NCBI RefSeq assembly: GCF_000336915.1 | Contig: NZ_AOMD01000016.1 | Coordinates: 1-64,000, forward strand | Length of the DNA stretch: 64,000 bases | Direction of reading: 5' to 3' | Origin: Halococcus saccharolyticus DSM 5350 | Lineage (GTDB): Archaea > Halobacteriota > Halobacteria > Halobacteriales > Halococcaceae | Made by a program: the position numbers and the translations under genes | The notes under the pieces: model-generated | Told to the model about the DNA's origin: nothing | What the model saw: the letters and a program-made list of their open reading frames with translations, nothing else | Databases searched by the model: none | Shown here: positions 35,200 through 43,934 of the stretch, one piece after another | Layout: the number at the start of each line of letters is the position of its first letter | Numbering within the stretch: the stretch's first letter is position 1

Positions 35200-37271
35200 C
35201 ACTCCTCCATCTCGGCTTTGGCGACCTCCGCGCCGGCGAACTCGAGCACCTCCTTGGCTCCCCCACGGGAGTAGCCCTGCTCGCGCAGCGCGTCGATCCA
35301 TGCGCTCCGTTCATCGTCGTCCATCTCGCCGCTCGACACCAACGCCGAGAAGTTGATGTTGTGTTTCTTGTCCTCCCAGAGCTTGCGTTCCAGCGCGCGC
35401 CGGAGTCGGTCGTTGTCCTGAGGGTTGAACGTGTCTCCCTCACGCGCTCTCCTGGAGACCCAGTTCGACACCTCCTGACGGAAGTCGTCTTTCCGGTCCT
35501 CGGGCACGTCGAGTTTCTCCTCCACGGAGCGAAGGAACGTTTCGTCGGGACCCTGTTCGCGTCCGGTGAGTTCGTCTTCCACGGTATCATCGTCGATGTA
35601 CGCCATCACGTGGTCCATGTACTTCTCGCCCTGGCGCTGGATTTCGTCCAAGTCGTACGCCAACGCGTGGCGGACGTCCTCGATCGCGCGCTCTCGGTAC
35701 TCCTCGCGGACGAGTTCGAGGTAGCGGTAGTAGGTGTCGAAGAGATCGGCTGCGATCGAGCCGTGGTTTTCGAGGTTCTCTTCGAGGTGGTTGAACGTGG
35801 TCAGCGGCGAGAGGAAGTTTCGCTCCCTATGCATCGAGTCCATGATCGCCTCCGCGATCTCGTCGCCGATAAATCGCGGACTAACTCCTTCCATCCCTTC
35901 GCCGATTTCCGCAGTTTCAGTGGCCTCTTCCCGGAGCTTCTTCACGTCGACGTCCTCGGCCTCGTCGATCTCGCCGTTGTACGCCTTCGCCTTCTGGAGG
36001 AGGTCGACGGTCCCCGAATCGGGTTCCTCGATCCGCGTGAGTACACCGAAGAGACCCGCCATTTCCAACGTATGGGGCTCGACGTTGACGTCGGGCACAT
36101 CGGCGTTTTTCAGCATCTTCCGGTAGATGTTGGCCTCCTCGCCGTACTGGAGCACGTAAGGGAAGTCGATCCGCTTCGTCCGGTCGTTGAACGCTTCCAT
36201 CTTCTCGTCGCCCTTCTTCTCCTTGTACTCGGGCATGTTCGTCCGGCCGACGATCACCTGGTCGATGTCCATTCGGGGGTTGTTCTTCGGCTTGATCGTC
36301 ATCTCCTGGGTCGCGTGCAGGAAGTCGTAGAGGAACTCCCGCTGGAGTTTCAACAACTCTTCGCCCGAGAATATCCCCCGGTTCGCGTTACAGAACGCGC
36401 CCGAATAGTCGAACGCGCGCGGGTCGCTCTCGCCGTAGACCGCGATCTTCGAGTAGTTGACGTCGCCGGTGAGTTCGGTCTCGTCCTGGTTTTTCTTGTC
36501 TTTGGGCTCGAACGTCTCGATCCCGCGGCGCTTGTTCTCGTCGATCACCAGACGGACGACCTCGACGTGGTTCTCCAGCACCTGCTGGAGGTCGTCGTCG
36601 TAGTATTCGAGCAGGCGATCCATGTAGAACTCCGAGGCGGGATCGAGCGCCTGCTCGTTCCGGATGGTGTAGGGTGCGTCGAGGCGGTCGTTCAGCGTCT
36701 CGACCACGCGGGCCCGCTGATCGAGCGGCAAGAGTACGAGCGGGTCCTGGTTCATCGGCGACCGAACCACGTCGTCGGCGGGGTCCTGATCGGCGATCAC
36801 GTCACACAGGTTGGTCCATCGGAAGGTGTACAGCCGCCCGTCCTCGCGCGCAGTGTAGTCCTCGAAGTACCGCCGTACTTGCCTGTCGAAGTCGGATTTG
36901 CCCGATCCCACGGGACCGAGGAGGAGTTTGATCCGGCGCTCGGGACCGAGCCCGCGCGCGCCGGATTTGACCTTGTTGACGAACTCGTGGATCGCCTCGT
37001 GGATCTCCCGGCCGTAGAAGGTGTTCTCGCCCTCGAAGAGGGGATCTTCGCTGGCGAGGTGGTACTCCACGACGCCGTCGTCCTCGTCGTATTCGGTCCC
37101 GTAGAAGTCGAACATGTCCGCCACGCGTTGGTGGGCGTTGCGTGCGACCCGTGGCTCGTCGTGGACCTCGTCGAGATACCACTGGAACGGCCGGGTCGTG
37201 CGGAGGTCCGTCGGAATCGATGCCCGGTACTCCTCGCTGAGGCTTTCGAGTGTTTCGGTATCGCCTGACAT
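35199..37271 (-). CDS. prkA: PrkA family AAA+ serine kinase, paralogue 1
   Basis: A 690-residue PrkA/YeaG protein, first of the four-gene operon. It has Walker A LLLGPVGSGKSDFDRQVR, then FCNANRGIFSGEELLKLQ and IDQVIVGRTNMPEYKEKKGD, which are strongly conserved in the family. Bacterial PrkA phosphorylates serine and is also reported to have Lon-like protease activity; the archaeal target is unknown. MSGDTETLESL was chosen as start. A TATA-like box in minus orientation at about 37472-37483 would give a leader of about 175 bases, unusual for haloarchaea. Confidence 0.92.
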   Translation of the reverse strand: MSGDTETLESLSEEYRASIPTDLRTTRPFQWYLDEVHDEPRVARNAHQRVADMFDFYGTEYDEDDGVVEYHLASEDPLFEGENTFYGREIHEAIHEFVNKVKSGARGLGPERRIKLLLGPVGSGKSDFDRQVRRYFEDYTAREDGRLYTFRWTNLCDVIADQDPADDVVRSPMNQDPLVLLPLDQRARVVETLNDRLDAPYTIRNEQALDPASEFYMDRLLEYYDDDLQQVLENHVEVVRLVIDENKRRGIETFEPKDKKNQDETELTGDVNYSKIAVYGESDPRAFDYSGAFCNANRGIFSGEELLKLQREFLYDFLHATQEMTIKPKNNPRMDIDQVIVGRTNMPEYKEKKGDEKMEAFNDRTKRIDFPYVLQYGEEANIYRKMLKNADVPDVNVEPHTLEMAGLFGVLTRIEEPDSGTVDLLQKAKAYNGEIDEAEDVDVKKLREEATETAEIGEGMEGVSPRFIGDEIAEAIMDSMHRERNFLSPLTTFNHLEENLENHGSIAADLFDTYYRYLELVREEYRERAIEDVRHALAYDLDEIQRQGEKYMDHVMAYIDDDTVEDELTGREQGPDETFLRSVEEKLDVPEDRKDDFRQEVSNWVSRRAREGDTFNPQDNDRLRRALERKLWEDKKHNINFSALVSSGEMDDDERSAWIDALREQGYSRGGAKEVLEFAGAEVAKAEMEE

Positions 37272-37275
37272 TGTG

Positions 37276-37452
37276 TTACCTCGTCGCCCCGCTCGCGCGG
37301 GGGTTGGCTGCTGGCTGCGCGTGCGCGCCGGCGGGGACCGGCGCGCGCCATTGTCGTGCCATATGTTCACGCGTGGCGTTCTCGTCGGCGAACGACGCGG
37401 TCGACGGTGTCGGGACAGCTGGTCCGCGGAGCGCTTCGGGGCGGCGTAGCAT
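37276..37452 (-). CDS. Possible 58-residue leader ORF of the prkA operon
   Basis: An ATG lies about 25 bases downstream of a TATA-like box (CTATATGATA on this strand), the right spacing for a leaderless transcript. The ORF encodes a Pro/Ala/Arg-rich peptide (MLRRPEALRG...ANPRASGATR) and stops four bases before the prkA ATG. A 9-bp hairpin, GCGCGCCGG-CGGGGA-CCGGCGCGC (37323-37346), lies in its 3' half. The composition is not that of a normal acidic haloarchaeal protein, so it may be a regulatory leader or no gene at all. Confidence 0.3.
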   Translation of the reverse strand: MLRRPEALRGPAVPTPSTASFADENATREHMARQWRAPVPAGAHAQPAANPRASGATR

Positions 37453-37592
37453 GGTAGGACGTCCCACCGATACTATCATATAGGAGGGGTTGGATGCGTA
37501 AAACCGTTGTCCCTACTCTTGCCAAAAACTCCGTTTCGGTGGACTGTCTGCCGATCGCGAGGGCTATGGGAAGCGGGCCCCGACGACCACAC

Positions 37593-37982
37593 ATGACCGA
37601 CTTCGACGCGCTCCCGGATGGATGGACCGTCTGGAACGAGTCCGAAGAACGGTGCGTACTGGTCTACCGGCCGGACGTGTTCGACAGCCACGAGTTCCCG
37701 GCCCCGTGCCTCCCGACGATCTACCTCACTCACGGTCGGCGATCGCGCCGCCCCGGGACCGACCGTCGATCGACCACCGGCGACTCGTGGTACGTCACGC
37801 TATATCTCGAACCCGATGTCGACCGCGACGCCGATCGGTTCGCGGACCACGAGGCGGCCGTCGCGGGAGCGATCGATCTCGCGAAGCGTTTCGCCGACGG
37901 AGCAATCGACTACCGGGGACTCTATCAGGTCCCTCGCGAGGAGTACTTCGAGAAGCTCGACGAGTTGACCGGACACGAATAG
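37593..37982 (+). CDS. Conserved haloarchaeal protein (DUF5820-like)
   Basis: A 129-residue soluble protein with LPDGWTVWNESEERCVLVYR, FPAPCLPTIYLTHGRR and SWYVTLYLEPDVDRD. This matches my memory of a haloarchaeal family of unknown function, DUF5820; I could not check it. No catalytic residues are evident. The start MTDFDALPDG was chosen because upstream codons are unlike the family. It is divergent from the prkA operon and ends about 100 bases before the 3' end of the ferredoxin gene. Confidence 0.7.
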   Translation: MTDFDALPDGWTVWNESEERCVLVYRPDVFDSHEFPAPCLPTIYLTHGRRSRRPGTDRRSTTGDSWYVTLYLEPDVDRDADRFADHEAAVAGAIDLAKRFADGAIDYRGLYQVPREEYFEKLDELTGHE

Positions 37983-38084
37983 CGATCGATCACAGCGGTC
38001 GTTGCAGAACTCCATCCGAACGTCGACGTGGACGCCGGTCGAACGACCAGCGCTGGCGCTATCGGCTGCGGCTCTGGAGGCGTC

Positions 38085-38426
38085 TCACTCCGGCGTCACG
38101 TGGCGGGGGAGCACCTGTCCCCAGACGTGTTTGTCGAGGAGACCGACCGTCAGCGGCTCCTCGACCTCGATACAGCACGAGAGTCGTGGATACCCGAATC
38201 GGACGGCTGCGGCGTCGTGCCAGTGGGTCGGCTCCGGGGCGGGATCGACTTCGACGGTGCACGTCGAACACAGGCCCCGACCGCCGCAGTTGGCGTACTG
38301 CGAGAGCGTTCCGTAGACCGGCAGTTCGTGTTCGAGTGATGCATCGCGCAGGGTGTCACCCCGGTCGACTTCGATGGTCGTTTCCTCGTCGTCCACGACG
38401 ACCGTCACGGGGATTCGATCGCTCAT
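38085..38426 (-). CDS. [2Fe-2S] plant-type ferredoxin
   Basis: A 113-residue electron carrier. The cluster ligands are the cysteines of ANCGGRGLCSTCTVEV (C-x5-C-x2-C) plus a later cysteine in RLSCCIEVEEP. MSDRIPVTVVVDDEETTIEV is the beta-grasp N-terminus. It lacks the long acidic insertion of the main haloarchaeal ferredoxin, so it is a secondary type serving an unidentified reductase or oxygenase. It is convergent with the DUF5820-like gene and divergent from the UPF0179 gene. Confidence 0.85.
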   Translation of the reverse strand: MSDRIPVTVVVDDEETTIEVDRGDTLRDASLEHELPVYGTLSQYANCGGRGLCSTCTVEVDPAPEPTHWHDAAAVRFGYPRLSCCIEVEEPLTVGLLDKHVWGQVLPRHVTPE

Positions 38427-38554
38427 GTGATTCTGTACGGGACCGTTCCACATGACCTCATCGGGGGAGCAGTGAATCGCTGTTCGTGTGCGGGATTCTA
38501 CTGGCTCCCGTCGGAGCCGTGTTTTTTATTCGCGTACGTGATGTAGCTCCAGGC

Positions 38555-39004
38555 ATGTCACAGATCACACTCGTCGGAACGCGGCTCGCGGACGTCGGCA
38601 CCGAGTTCGTCTACCAGGGCGAGGCGAGCGCGTGTGAGGGCTGTCCCTACCGCGATCAGTGTCTCAATCTCCGCGAGGGCGTCAGGTATCGCATCACCGG
38701 AGTTCGGGAGAACGCCCAGACGCTCGAATGTGGTGTCCACGACACCGGCGTTCGGGCGGTCGACGTCGAACCCGCGCCCGTGATGGCGAACGTATCCCCG
38801 AAAAGTGCGTACGCCGGCAGCAAAGCGCGGTTGGAGGGGCCGTGCCCGCACACCGAGTGTCCGAGCCACGAGTACTGCGAACCAGCCGGGGTCGACTTCG
38901 ACGCCGAGTACCGCATCCGGGAGGTGATCGGGGATCCGCCGCACGACTACTGCCACCTCGACCGCGAACTGACGCTCGTCGAGTTCGCCCCGCTGGACAC
39001 CTGA
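38555..39004 (+). CDS. UPF0179 family protein
   Basis: A 149-residue archaeal protein of unknown function. It begins MSQITLVGTRLADVGTEFVY and is cysteine-rich: CEGCPYRDQCLNLREG, LECGVHD, PCPHTECPSHEYCEPAGV and HDYC. The clustered CxxC pairs suggest a metal or iron-sulfur site. The start at 38555 was chosen because the upstream extension is hydrophobic and absent from the family; a TATA-like GTTTTTTATT lies about 30 bases upstream. Confidence 0.88.
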   Translation: MSQITLVGTRLADVGTEFVYQGEASACEGCPYRDQCLNLREGVRYRITGVRENAQTLECGVHDTGVRAVDVEPAPVMANVSPKSAYAGSKARLEGPCPHTECPSHEYCEPAGVDFDAEYRIREVIGDPPHDYCHLDRELTLVEFAPLDT

Positions 39005-39202
39005 ATCGCTCCACGAACTGCGTTTCGAACGAGGGCTTTCGGACAGCAGCTCGGCGGTTCCGTGTGCGAAAGCGGGTCCGCTGATTTCGGTCCGTGCAAC
39101 TCCGTGCAGCCGTCCGGAAGATCGATCCGCTACCTCGTCGAAATCTACCTTCCCTGATATCGAAATAGAAACACAAACAACGGGTTGTTTGGTAGTCACA
39201 GT

Positions 39203-40066
39203 ATGCCAACCGTCCAGACGAACGAGATCCAGATGTACTACGAGGAGTACGGGGAGGGACCACCGATCGTGTTCCTCCACGGTGCGACGGCCGATCACCG
39301 ACTCTGGGCCGAACAGGCCAAACCGCTCGCCAGCGACTATCGGGTCATCGTGTACGATCTCCGTGGTCACGGTCGAACCGGCGGTTCCGAGCGTGCCTCG
39401 TACACGATGGGACTGTATGCTGACGACCTCGGCGCTCTCATCAGCGGTCTCGATCTCGATCGGCCGGTTATCTGTGGCCTCTCGATGGGCGGCATGATTG
39501 CCCAGCGGTACGCGGCTGAATCACCGTCGACGATCGCGGCCCTCTGTACGATCGGTACGATGACTCCCGAAATCCTGTCGCGAAGCGAGTGGGTCGAGCG
39601 CCGGCTGTTCCCGACGGTTGCGGAGTTCCTGTCGCCGGCTGTCGATCCGGACCGTGTAATGTCAATGATGTTTCAATTCCACGAGTGGTGGTTCGACGAG
39701 GAGGGGCTCGGTGATCTCGAAAAAGCTGAACGAATCAAGAACGATCACGCTGCGGACGTGCCCGAGGTACTCGACGAGGAATTGGAGAAAATCGACGACG
39801 TCATCACGTCGTACCCGTCCGACTCGATCGACCACGCCTCGATCACCGTGCCATCGCTGCTGCTGTACGGTGAGCTCGAAAGAGCGATGCAGGCTCGCCA
39901 CGCAGCGTACATGGCCGATGTGATTCCCGTCGCTGAAACCCGGCAGATCCCGAACGCCGGCCACAACTCCCACGTCGATAACCCAGAGTTCATCCGCGAC
40001 TCACTCCACGAATTCCTCAGTATCGCTGCCAGCGATCGATACGGAACGGAGCGATCCAGTCCCTGA
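39203..40066 (+). CDS. Alpha/beta hydrolase
   Basis: A 287-residue hydrolase. HGATADHRLW gives the oxyanion-hole region, the nucleophile is the Ser in CGLSMGGMIAQRY, and the catalytic His is in AGHNSHVDNPEF near the C-terminus; the acid is probably the Asp/Glu near LLLYGELE. Substrate cannot be told: esterase, lactonase or haloperoxidase-like relatives share this pattern. Codon use is slightly less GC-biased than neighbours, which may hint at later acquisition. Confidence 0.88.
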   Translation: MPTVQTNEIQMYYEEYGEGPPIVFLHGATADHRLWAEQAKPLASDYRVIVYDLRGHGRTGGSERASYTMGLYADDLGALISGLDLDRPVICGLSMGGMIAQRYAAESPSTIAALCTIGTMTPEILSRSEWVERRLFPTVAEFLSPAVDPDRVMSMMFQFHEWWFDEEGLGDLEKAERIKNDHAADVPEVLDEELEKIDDVITSYPSDSIDHASITVPSLLLYGELERAMQARHAAYMADVIPVAETRQIPNAGHNSHVDNPEFIRDSLHEFLSIAASDRYGTERSSP

Positions 40067-40081
40067 ACGAGCCGGCTACCG

Positions 40082-40273
40082 TTATCGTAGCTCGTCGGCG
40101 GATTCGGTCTCGGCGGTCGTTTCCTCGTCTGTGAAAACACGGAGCGTGGCGACGCCGAGCCCGGCGGCGAACGCGAGGACGGCAGTGACGGCGATCCAGA
40201 CGAAGTTCGGATGTTCGAGACCGAGGTGCAGGAGTGCGTTCATCTCGCTCGATCCGTTGAGCGATATCGTCAT
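40082..40273 (-). CDS. Small single-pass membrane protein
   Basis: A 63-residue hypothetical protein with one membrane helix (about residues 21-45, HPNFVWIAVTAVLAFAAGLG) and a charged tail rich in Glu and Thr. It begins MTISLNGSSEMNALLHLG; a second ATG at residue 11 is possible. It ends 15 bases after the convergent hydrolase gene. No function can be assigned. Confidence 0.55.
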   Translation of the reverse strand: MTISLNGSSEMNALLHLGLEHPNFVWIAVTAVLAFAAGLGVATLRVFTDEETTAETESADELR

Positions 40274-40379
40274 AAGGGGTGCGATAGACGTTTATCCGTC
40301 ATCCCGATCTAGTGACGGGTGGTCACACTTGTCCACTCGCCTCTCCGACAGTCTTACTCCCGGCTGGTGACCAAGCTGG

Positions 40380-41219
40380 TCACGACTCGGTTGCGCCCGA
40401 CGGTCGCTGTTCAGGGTCGGGTCGCGTCGGCTCGCCGCCGAGTTTGCCGGCGAGTTCGGCGGCGTAGCCGAACTCGTCCTCGTAGCCGTACGGCGACATC
40501 AACACGGGATAGAAGGGTTTCTCGGCGATGAGCGTCTCGTCGCCGGCGGCCGCGTAGGCTTCCCCCGCCGCGACGCGCTCGAAGTTGGTGACGAAGACCT
40601 CGTAGCCCGACGCCGGCCCTTTCGGGATGAGGTGTTGGAGTCGGTAGAGCGGGACGTCGCTGGTGCGTGGCTCGCCGCCGGGGAGCGCGCCGACCGCGGC
40701 GAGAAACTCCTGACAGATAGCGACGGCGTTCGCCGCAGCCTCCTCGGAGCCTTGGTAGCCACACTCGACTTCCACCACCTCGGCGTAGCTCACGAGTCGT
40801 CCCTCGGTGAACGCGCCCGCGTCGATCACCGCATCGAGCGTGAGATACGGACAGATCGACTCCGCGACGGCGAGTCCGTCGTCGGCGACGACGGCGAACG
40901 GGTTCGCGTACGACTGCGTCGAGTGCATCGAGAGGACCCGACAGCCCCGGAGTTCCGCGAGGAGACGGCTGGCGAGGCGTCGCTCGTGCGAGGCGCTGTC
41001 GGGATCACCGGGAAACACCCGGTTGAGATCGTCGTCGACGTATCTGGTTCCTTGATCCAGCGCCTCCTCGTTCGCCACGATACACTTCACCGGGCGCTTG
41101 ACGTCCGGCTGGGTGTCGATGAGGTGTTCGACCGCGCGCACACCGCACGGCTCGTCGCCATGAATCCCGCCGACGACGGCGATTTCGGGCTCACCGTCGC
41201 CCAACTGCTCGATTCGCAT
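40380..41219 (-). CDS. Aspartoacylase/AstE-like zinc amidohydrolase, short form
   Basis: A 279-residue M14-superfamily protein, the second such protein in this window. Zinc ligands: HxxE in GGIHGDEPCGVRAVEH and the His of LSMHSTQSYANPFA. YVDDDLNRVFPGDPDSASHE is the family block with the substrate-binding Asn-Arg. It is only distantly like the copy at 17978-18982 and not next to a RimK gene. It may deacylate N-acyl amino acids or a cofactor side chain. Confidence 0.83.
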   Translation of the reverse strand: MRIEQLGDGEPEIAVVGGIHGDEPCGVRAVEHLIDTQPDVKRPVKCIVANEEALDQGTRYVDDDLNRVFPGDPDSASHERRLASRLLAELRGCRVLSMHSTQSYANPFAVVADDGLAVAESICPYLTLDAVIDAGAFTEGRLVSYAEVVEVECGYQGSEEAAANAVAICQEFLAAVGALPGGEPRTSDVPLYRLQHLIPKGPASGYEVFVTNFERVAAGEAYAAAGDETLIAEKPFYPVLMSPYGYEDEFGYAAELAGKLGGEPTRPDPEQRPSGATES

Positions 41220-41311
41220 CTACGATCCCTAACGACCCCGCCTTTTTGAGTGGTCCGGTACTGGTCCGGACCGTACCGTGACCACGAACTGTTTTTTTTG
41301 GAGACAGCCGC

Positions 41312-41758
41312 ATGACTGACAGCGACGACCGATATGTCGTGAACGTGGAGGCTGCGATCTATCGCGACGGTGAGTATCTGCTCGTCGAGCGCGCGGCCGC
41401 CGAGGACCACGCTGCGGGTACGCTCGCGCTCGTCGGCGGGACGGTTGAGGCGACCGACACCGGCGACGCCCTCGAAGCCACGCTCCGACGTGAAGTCCGC
41501 GAGGAAGTCGCTATCGCGATAACGGACCCCCAGTACGTCCAGAGTAACGCGTTCACGACCGACGACGGAACGTCCTGTGTGAACGTGGTGTTCCTGTGCC
41601 GGCACGACGATGGTGAGGCACGGGTCGCCGCCCCGGCAGAAGTCGCCGCGGTGGAGTGGCTGTCGATCGACGCGGTGCTGGATCGGTCGGCGATACCACC
41701 GTGGACGGCGGAGTTCCTGACGCTGGCCGACGAGCGCCGCCGCGTACTCGATTGGTAG
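41312..41758 (+). CDS. NUDIX hydrolase
   Basis: A 148-residue pyrophosphohydrolase. The Nudix box is visible with a slight expansion: GGTVEATDTGDALEATLRRE then VREEVAI. The N-terminal VNVEAAIYRDGEYLLVERA and C-terminal VEWLSIDAVL are typical strands. Substrate is unknown; it could clean up oxidised nucleotides or nucleotide sugars. It ends two bases before the convergent DUF309 gene. A T-rich run (GTTTTTTTTGG) about 20 bases before the ATG may be its promoter box. Confidence 0.85.
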   Translation: MTDSDDRYVVNVEAAIYRDGEYLLVERAAAEDHAAGTLALVGGTVEATDTGDALEATLRREVREEVAIAITDPQYVQSNAFTTDDGTSCVNVVFLCRHDDGEARVAAPAEVAAVEWLSIDAVLDRSAIPPWTAEFLTLADERRRVLDW

Positions 41759-41759
41759 T

Positions 41760-42239
41760 TCAGTCGAGCGCCGACGCGTACTCGATGTCCTCCGGGCGTG
41801 CCTCGGGCGATTTCCCGTCAAGACGTATCGTCCAGCCGTGCAACGCCGTCGGATCGTCGAGTGCGTTCGTCAGGACGGTTCGGACATCGAGCAGATCGAC
41901 GCCGTAGAAATCTCGGGGCACGTCACGGAGATAGTCGAGCGCAGTTCGAAAGAGCGAACGCATCCCCGCGTCGTCCTCGAAATCGTGGTGTTTGTACGCG
42001 CCGGCCGCGACCTGGACCATCCCGTGACAGAACTTCGATTCCGTGTTCCCGCGGCCGTAGTTGTACCACTCGTCTTCGAAACAATCGTGTGAGGCGTGGT
42101 ACTTTCCGGAGTTGTAGAGTCTGACACCGTGGCCGACCGCCCGCCGAAGAGTCGCGTGCTCCCACTGACTGTCCGCCCGCCAGCCCGTCGGATTTCCGCG
42201 AGGCGGCCTCACCGACGGGTCGCGGGTGTGATCGTCCAT
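41760..42239 (-). CDS. DUF309 family protein
   Basis: A 159-residue protein with the DUF309 signature: [20 protein letters not shown] followed by [18 protein letters not shown]. The family is all-helical and found in bacteria and archaea; conserved His and Glu suggest a metal or ligand pocket, but no activity is known. The C-terminal half ([16 protein letters not shown]) is less conserved. It is convergent with the NUDIX gene and divergent from tRNA-Leu. Confidence 0.85.
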   Translation of the reverse strand: MDDHTRDPSVRPPRGNPTGWRADSQWEHATLRRAVGHGVRLYNSGKYHASHDCFEDEWYNYGRGNTESKFCHGMVQVAAGAYKHHDFEDDAGMRSLFRTALDYLRDVPRDFYGVDLLDVRTVLTNALDDPTALHGWTIRLDGKSPEARPEDIEYASALD

Positions 42240-42343
42240 ACTCCGAGTACCGACTCCGGTTGCTTGAAGCCGACGCCCGAAGACCGAGCCATGGCCGGCG
42301 TCCGCAACGCTTTAGCGCTCGGCCGGGCGAGAGGCGAGCGCGT

Positions 42344-42427
42344 GCGAGGGTAGCCAAGTCTGGAAACGGCGGCGGATTCAAGCTCCGCTCCTGTAGAGGT
42401 CCACGGGTTCAAATCCTGTCCCTCGCA
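42344..42427 (+). tRNA. tRNA-Leu (anticodon CAA)
   Basis: The 84-base class II tRNA has acceptor GCGAGGG/CCCTCGC with discriminator A, D arm GCCAAGTCTGGAAACGGC, anticodon stem GCGGA/TCCGC with loop TTCAAGC (anticodon CAA, reading TTG), long variable arm TCCTGTAGAGGTCC and T arm ACGGG-TTCAAAT-CCTGT. A box CGCTTTAGCG about 35 bases upstream may be the promoter. No intron. Confidence 0.95.
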
Positions 42428-42572
42428 CTGCGTGCCGTGCTGCGGCACGAAAGTGCGGGCAAGATGGAGCATCTTGCCCTCGCAACATTACTGACGAACA
42501 CATCCCGACAAGCTGTGCGTCTGCGACGCGCGTAACCGGAACCGTGAAACCGCCGGCGAAACCGCCTCAGGT

Positions 42573-43715
42573 ATGGCAGCGATAGCGGACCGTGTCGATC
42601 CCGTTCGGGGGTGGATCGCGGCGGCGCTCGCGGTGGTGCTCGTCGTCGCAGGGAGCGCAGTCACGTTCCCACAGCGGGTGTACACCGAGTTCCTCTGGCA
42701 GTACTTCTGGGGCCCGATCGACGCCGACGCACACAACGCCGTCTGTTCCGTCCGCGTCGATGGCGTCGTCAGTCGACTCGGCGAGGCGAACGCGTGTCAG
42801 GCCGCCGCGGCGCAGGGAGCCGTCGTCGCCGAGCCGGGCTACACGATCATTTCCGAGATCGGCTACGCGCTCACCCTGCTGTTCATGCTGATCGGCGTGC
42901 TCCTGCTCATCAAACGTCTCGGTGTCGGGACCGACCGCCGGCTGCTGTACGCACTGTTGCCGTTCACGCTGTTCGGTGGCGCGCTCCGAGTGGTCGAGGA
43001 CGCGAACGACGCCGTCCCGGCGGACGCGACCGCCGCGATCTCCTACCCTACGAACACGCTGATCATCAGTCCGATCATCTACGTGACGGTGTTTCTCGTC
43101 ACGCTCGTCGCGCTGCTCGCGGCGCTTTGGCTCTCCCGCCGTGACATCGTTGAGGAGTATTACGGTGCGCTCGCGGCCTTCGGGACGCTCGCACTCGTGG
43201 CCGTCCTCGGCTACCTCACGTACCTCGCCACCGCTACCGAGTTCGTGGGGTTCTACCCACAGATGCTCGTGCTCACGCTCGGTCTTGCAGCCCTGATCGC
43301 TGGTGGGGTCTATCTCGCCATCGACCGGATCGAACCCGCGATCAACGCCGGGACCGGGTTCGTCGGTCTCGCCGTCCTCTGGGCCCAGGCGGTCGACGGT
43401 GTGGCGAACGTCCTCGCCTCCGATTGGTGGGACGTCATCGGGCTCCCCTTCCAGTACACTGCGAAACACCCGGCCAACGCGATCATCGTCGGCTTCACCG
43501 AGACGGTCTTTCCGCCGTCGTTCGTCGAGGCAGTCGGCGACTCGTGGCCGTTTCTCGTCGTGAAGGTCGCGCTCGCGGTCGGTATCCTTTGGCTGTTCGA
43601 CGACCGGATCATTGAGGAGAGCCCGCGCTACTCGCTGCTGCTCCTGCTCGCCGTCATCGTCGTCGGTCTCGGTCCCGGAACCCGGGACATGCTTCGGGCG
43701 ACGTTCGGGATCTAA
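42573..43715 (+). CDS. DUF63 family membrane protein
   Basis: A 380-residue archaeal integral membrane protein with about nine helices. Family hallmarks are LPFTLFGGALRVVEDAND, YPTNTLIISPIIYVTVF and KHPANAIIVGFTETVFP. Function is unknown; the family is near-universal in Euryarchaeota. A long loop (about residues 45-90, with two Cys) follows the first helix and probably faces outward. Its 3' end is directly followed by family-A copy A3. Confidence 0.9.
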   Translation: MAAIADRVDPVRGWIAAALAVVLVVAGSAVTFPQRVYTEFLWQYFWGPIDADAHNAVCSVRVDGVVSRLGEANACQAAAAQGAVVAEPGYTIISEIGYALTLLFMLIGVLLLIKRLGVGTDRRLLYALLPFTLFGGALRVVEDANDAVPADATAAISYPTNTLIISPIIYVTVFLVTLVALLAALWLSRRDIVEEYYGALAAFGTLALVAVLGYLTYLATATEFVGFYPQMLVLTLGLAALIAGGVYLAIDRIEPAINAGTGFVGLAVLWAQAVDGVANVLASDWWDVIGLPFQYTAKHPANAIIVGFTETVFPPSFVEAVGDSWPFLVVKVALAVGILWLFDDRIIEESPRYSLLLLLAVIVVGLGPGTRDMLRATFGI

Positions 43716-43721
43716 CGAACC

Positions 43722-43934
43722 CCACTTTTTCACTGCGGGGGATTGCGCTCGCTTCGCTCGCCCAACCCTCGCTTGCAAAAATCTGGAGTAAAAACCCCCG
43801 CTCGTTCGCGCTCCGCGCTCACTCGCAGTAGAACTGCTGGCGCTTTCTGCACCGTGCAGCACCGCCGAAGCCCTCGCTCACTTCGTTCGCTCGCCCTTCA
43901 TCCACCAGGCCCCGCACCGCAGTCGCCACGCACC
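43722..43934. repeat. Family-A modular hairpin element, copy A3 (inverted)
   Basis: This copy fills the whole gap between the DUF63 and YcaO genes, whose 3' ends face each other. On the minus strand it reads GGTGGATGAAGGGCGAG, GAGGGCTTCGGCGGTGCTG, GGGTTTTTACTCCAGATTTT and GAAAAAGTGGGG. Its AAAAAGTGGGG end lies about 6 bases after the DUF63 stop, the same relation as in A1 and A2. The first slot holds a GAGCGAACGAAGTGAGCG tract rather than a perfect hairpin. On the plus strand the gene would run into CCCCACTTTTTC. Confidence 0.75.

Noticed and set aside
42567..43862. Minus-strand ORF antisense to the DUF63 gene.
   Set aside because: It has a repetitive EREQ/DEHEH-type composition and overlaps a well-conserved membrane protein entirely.
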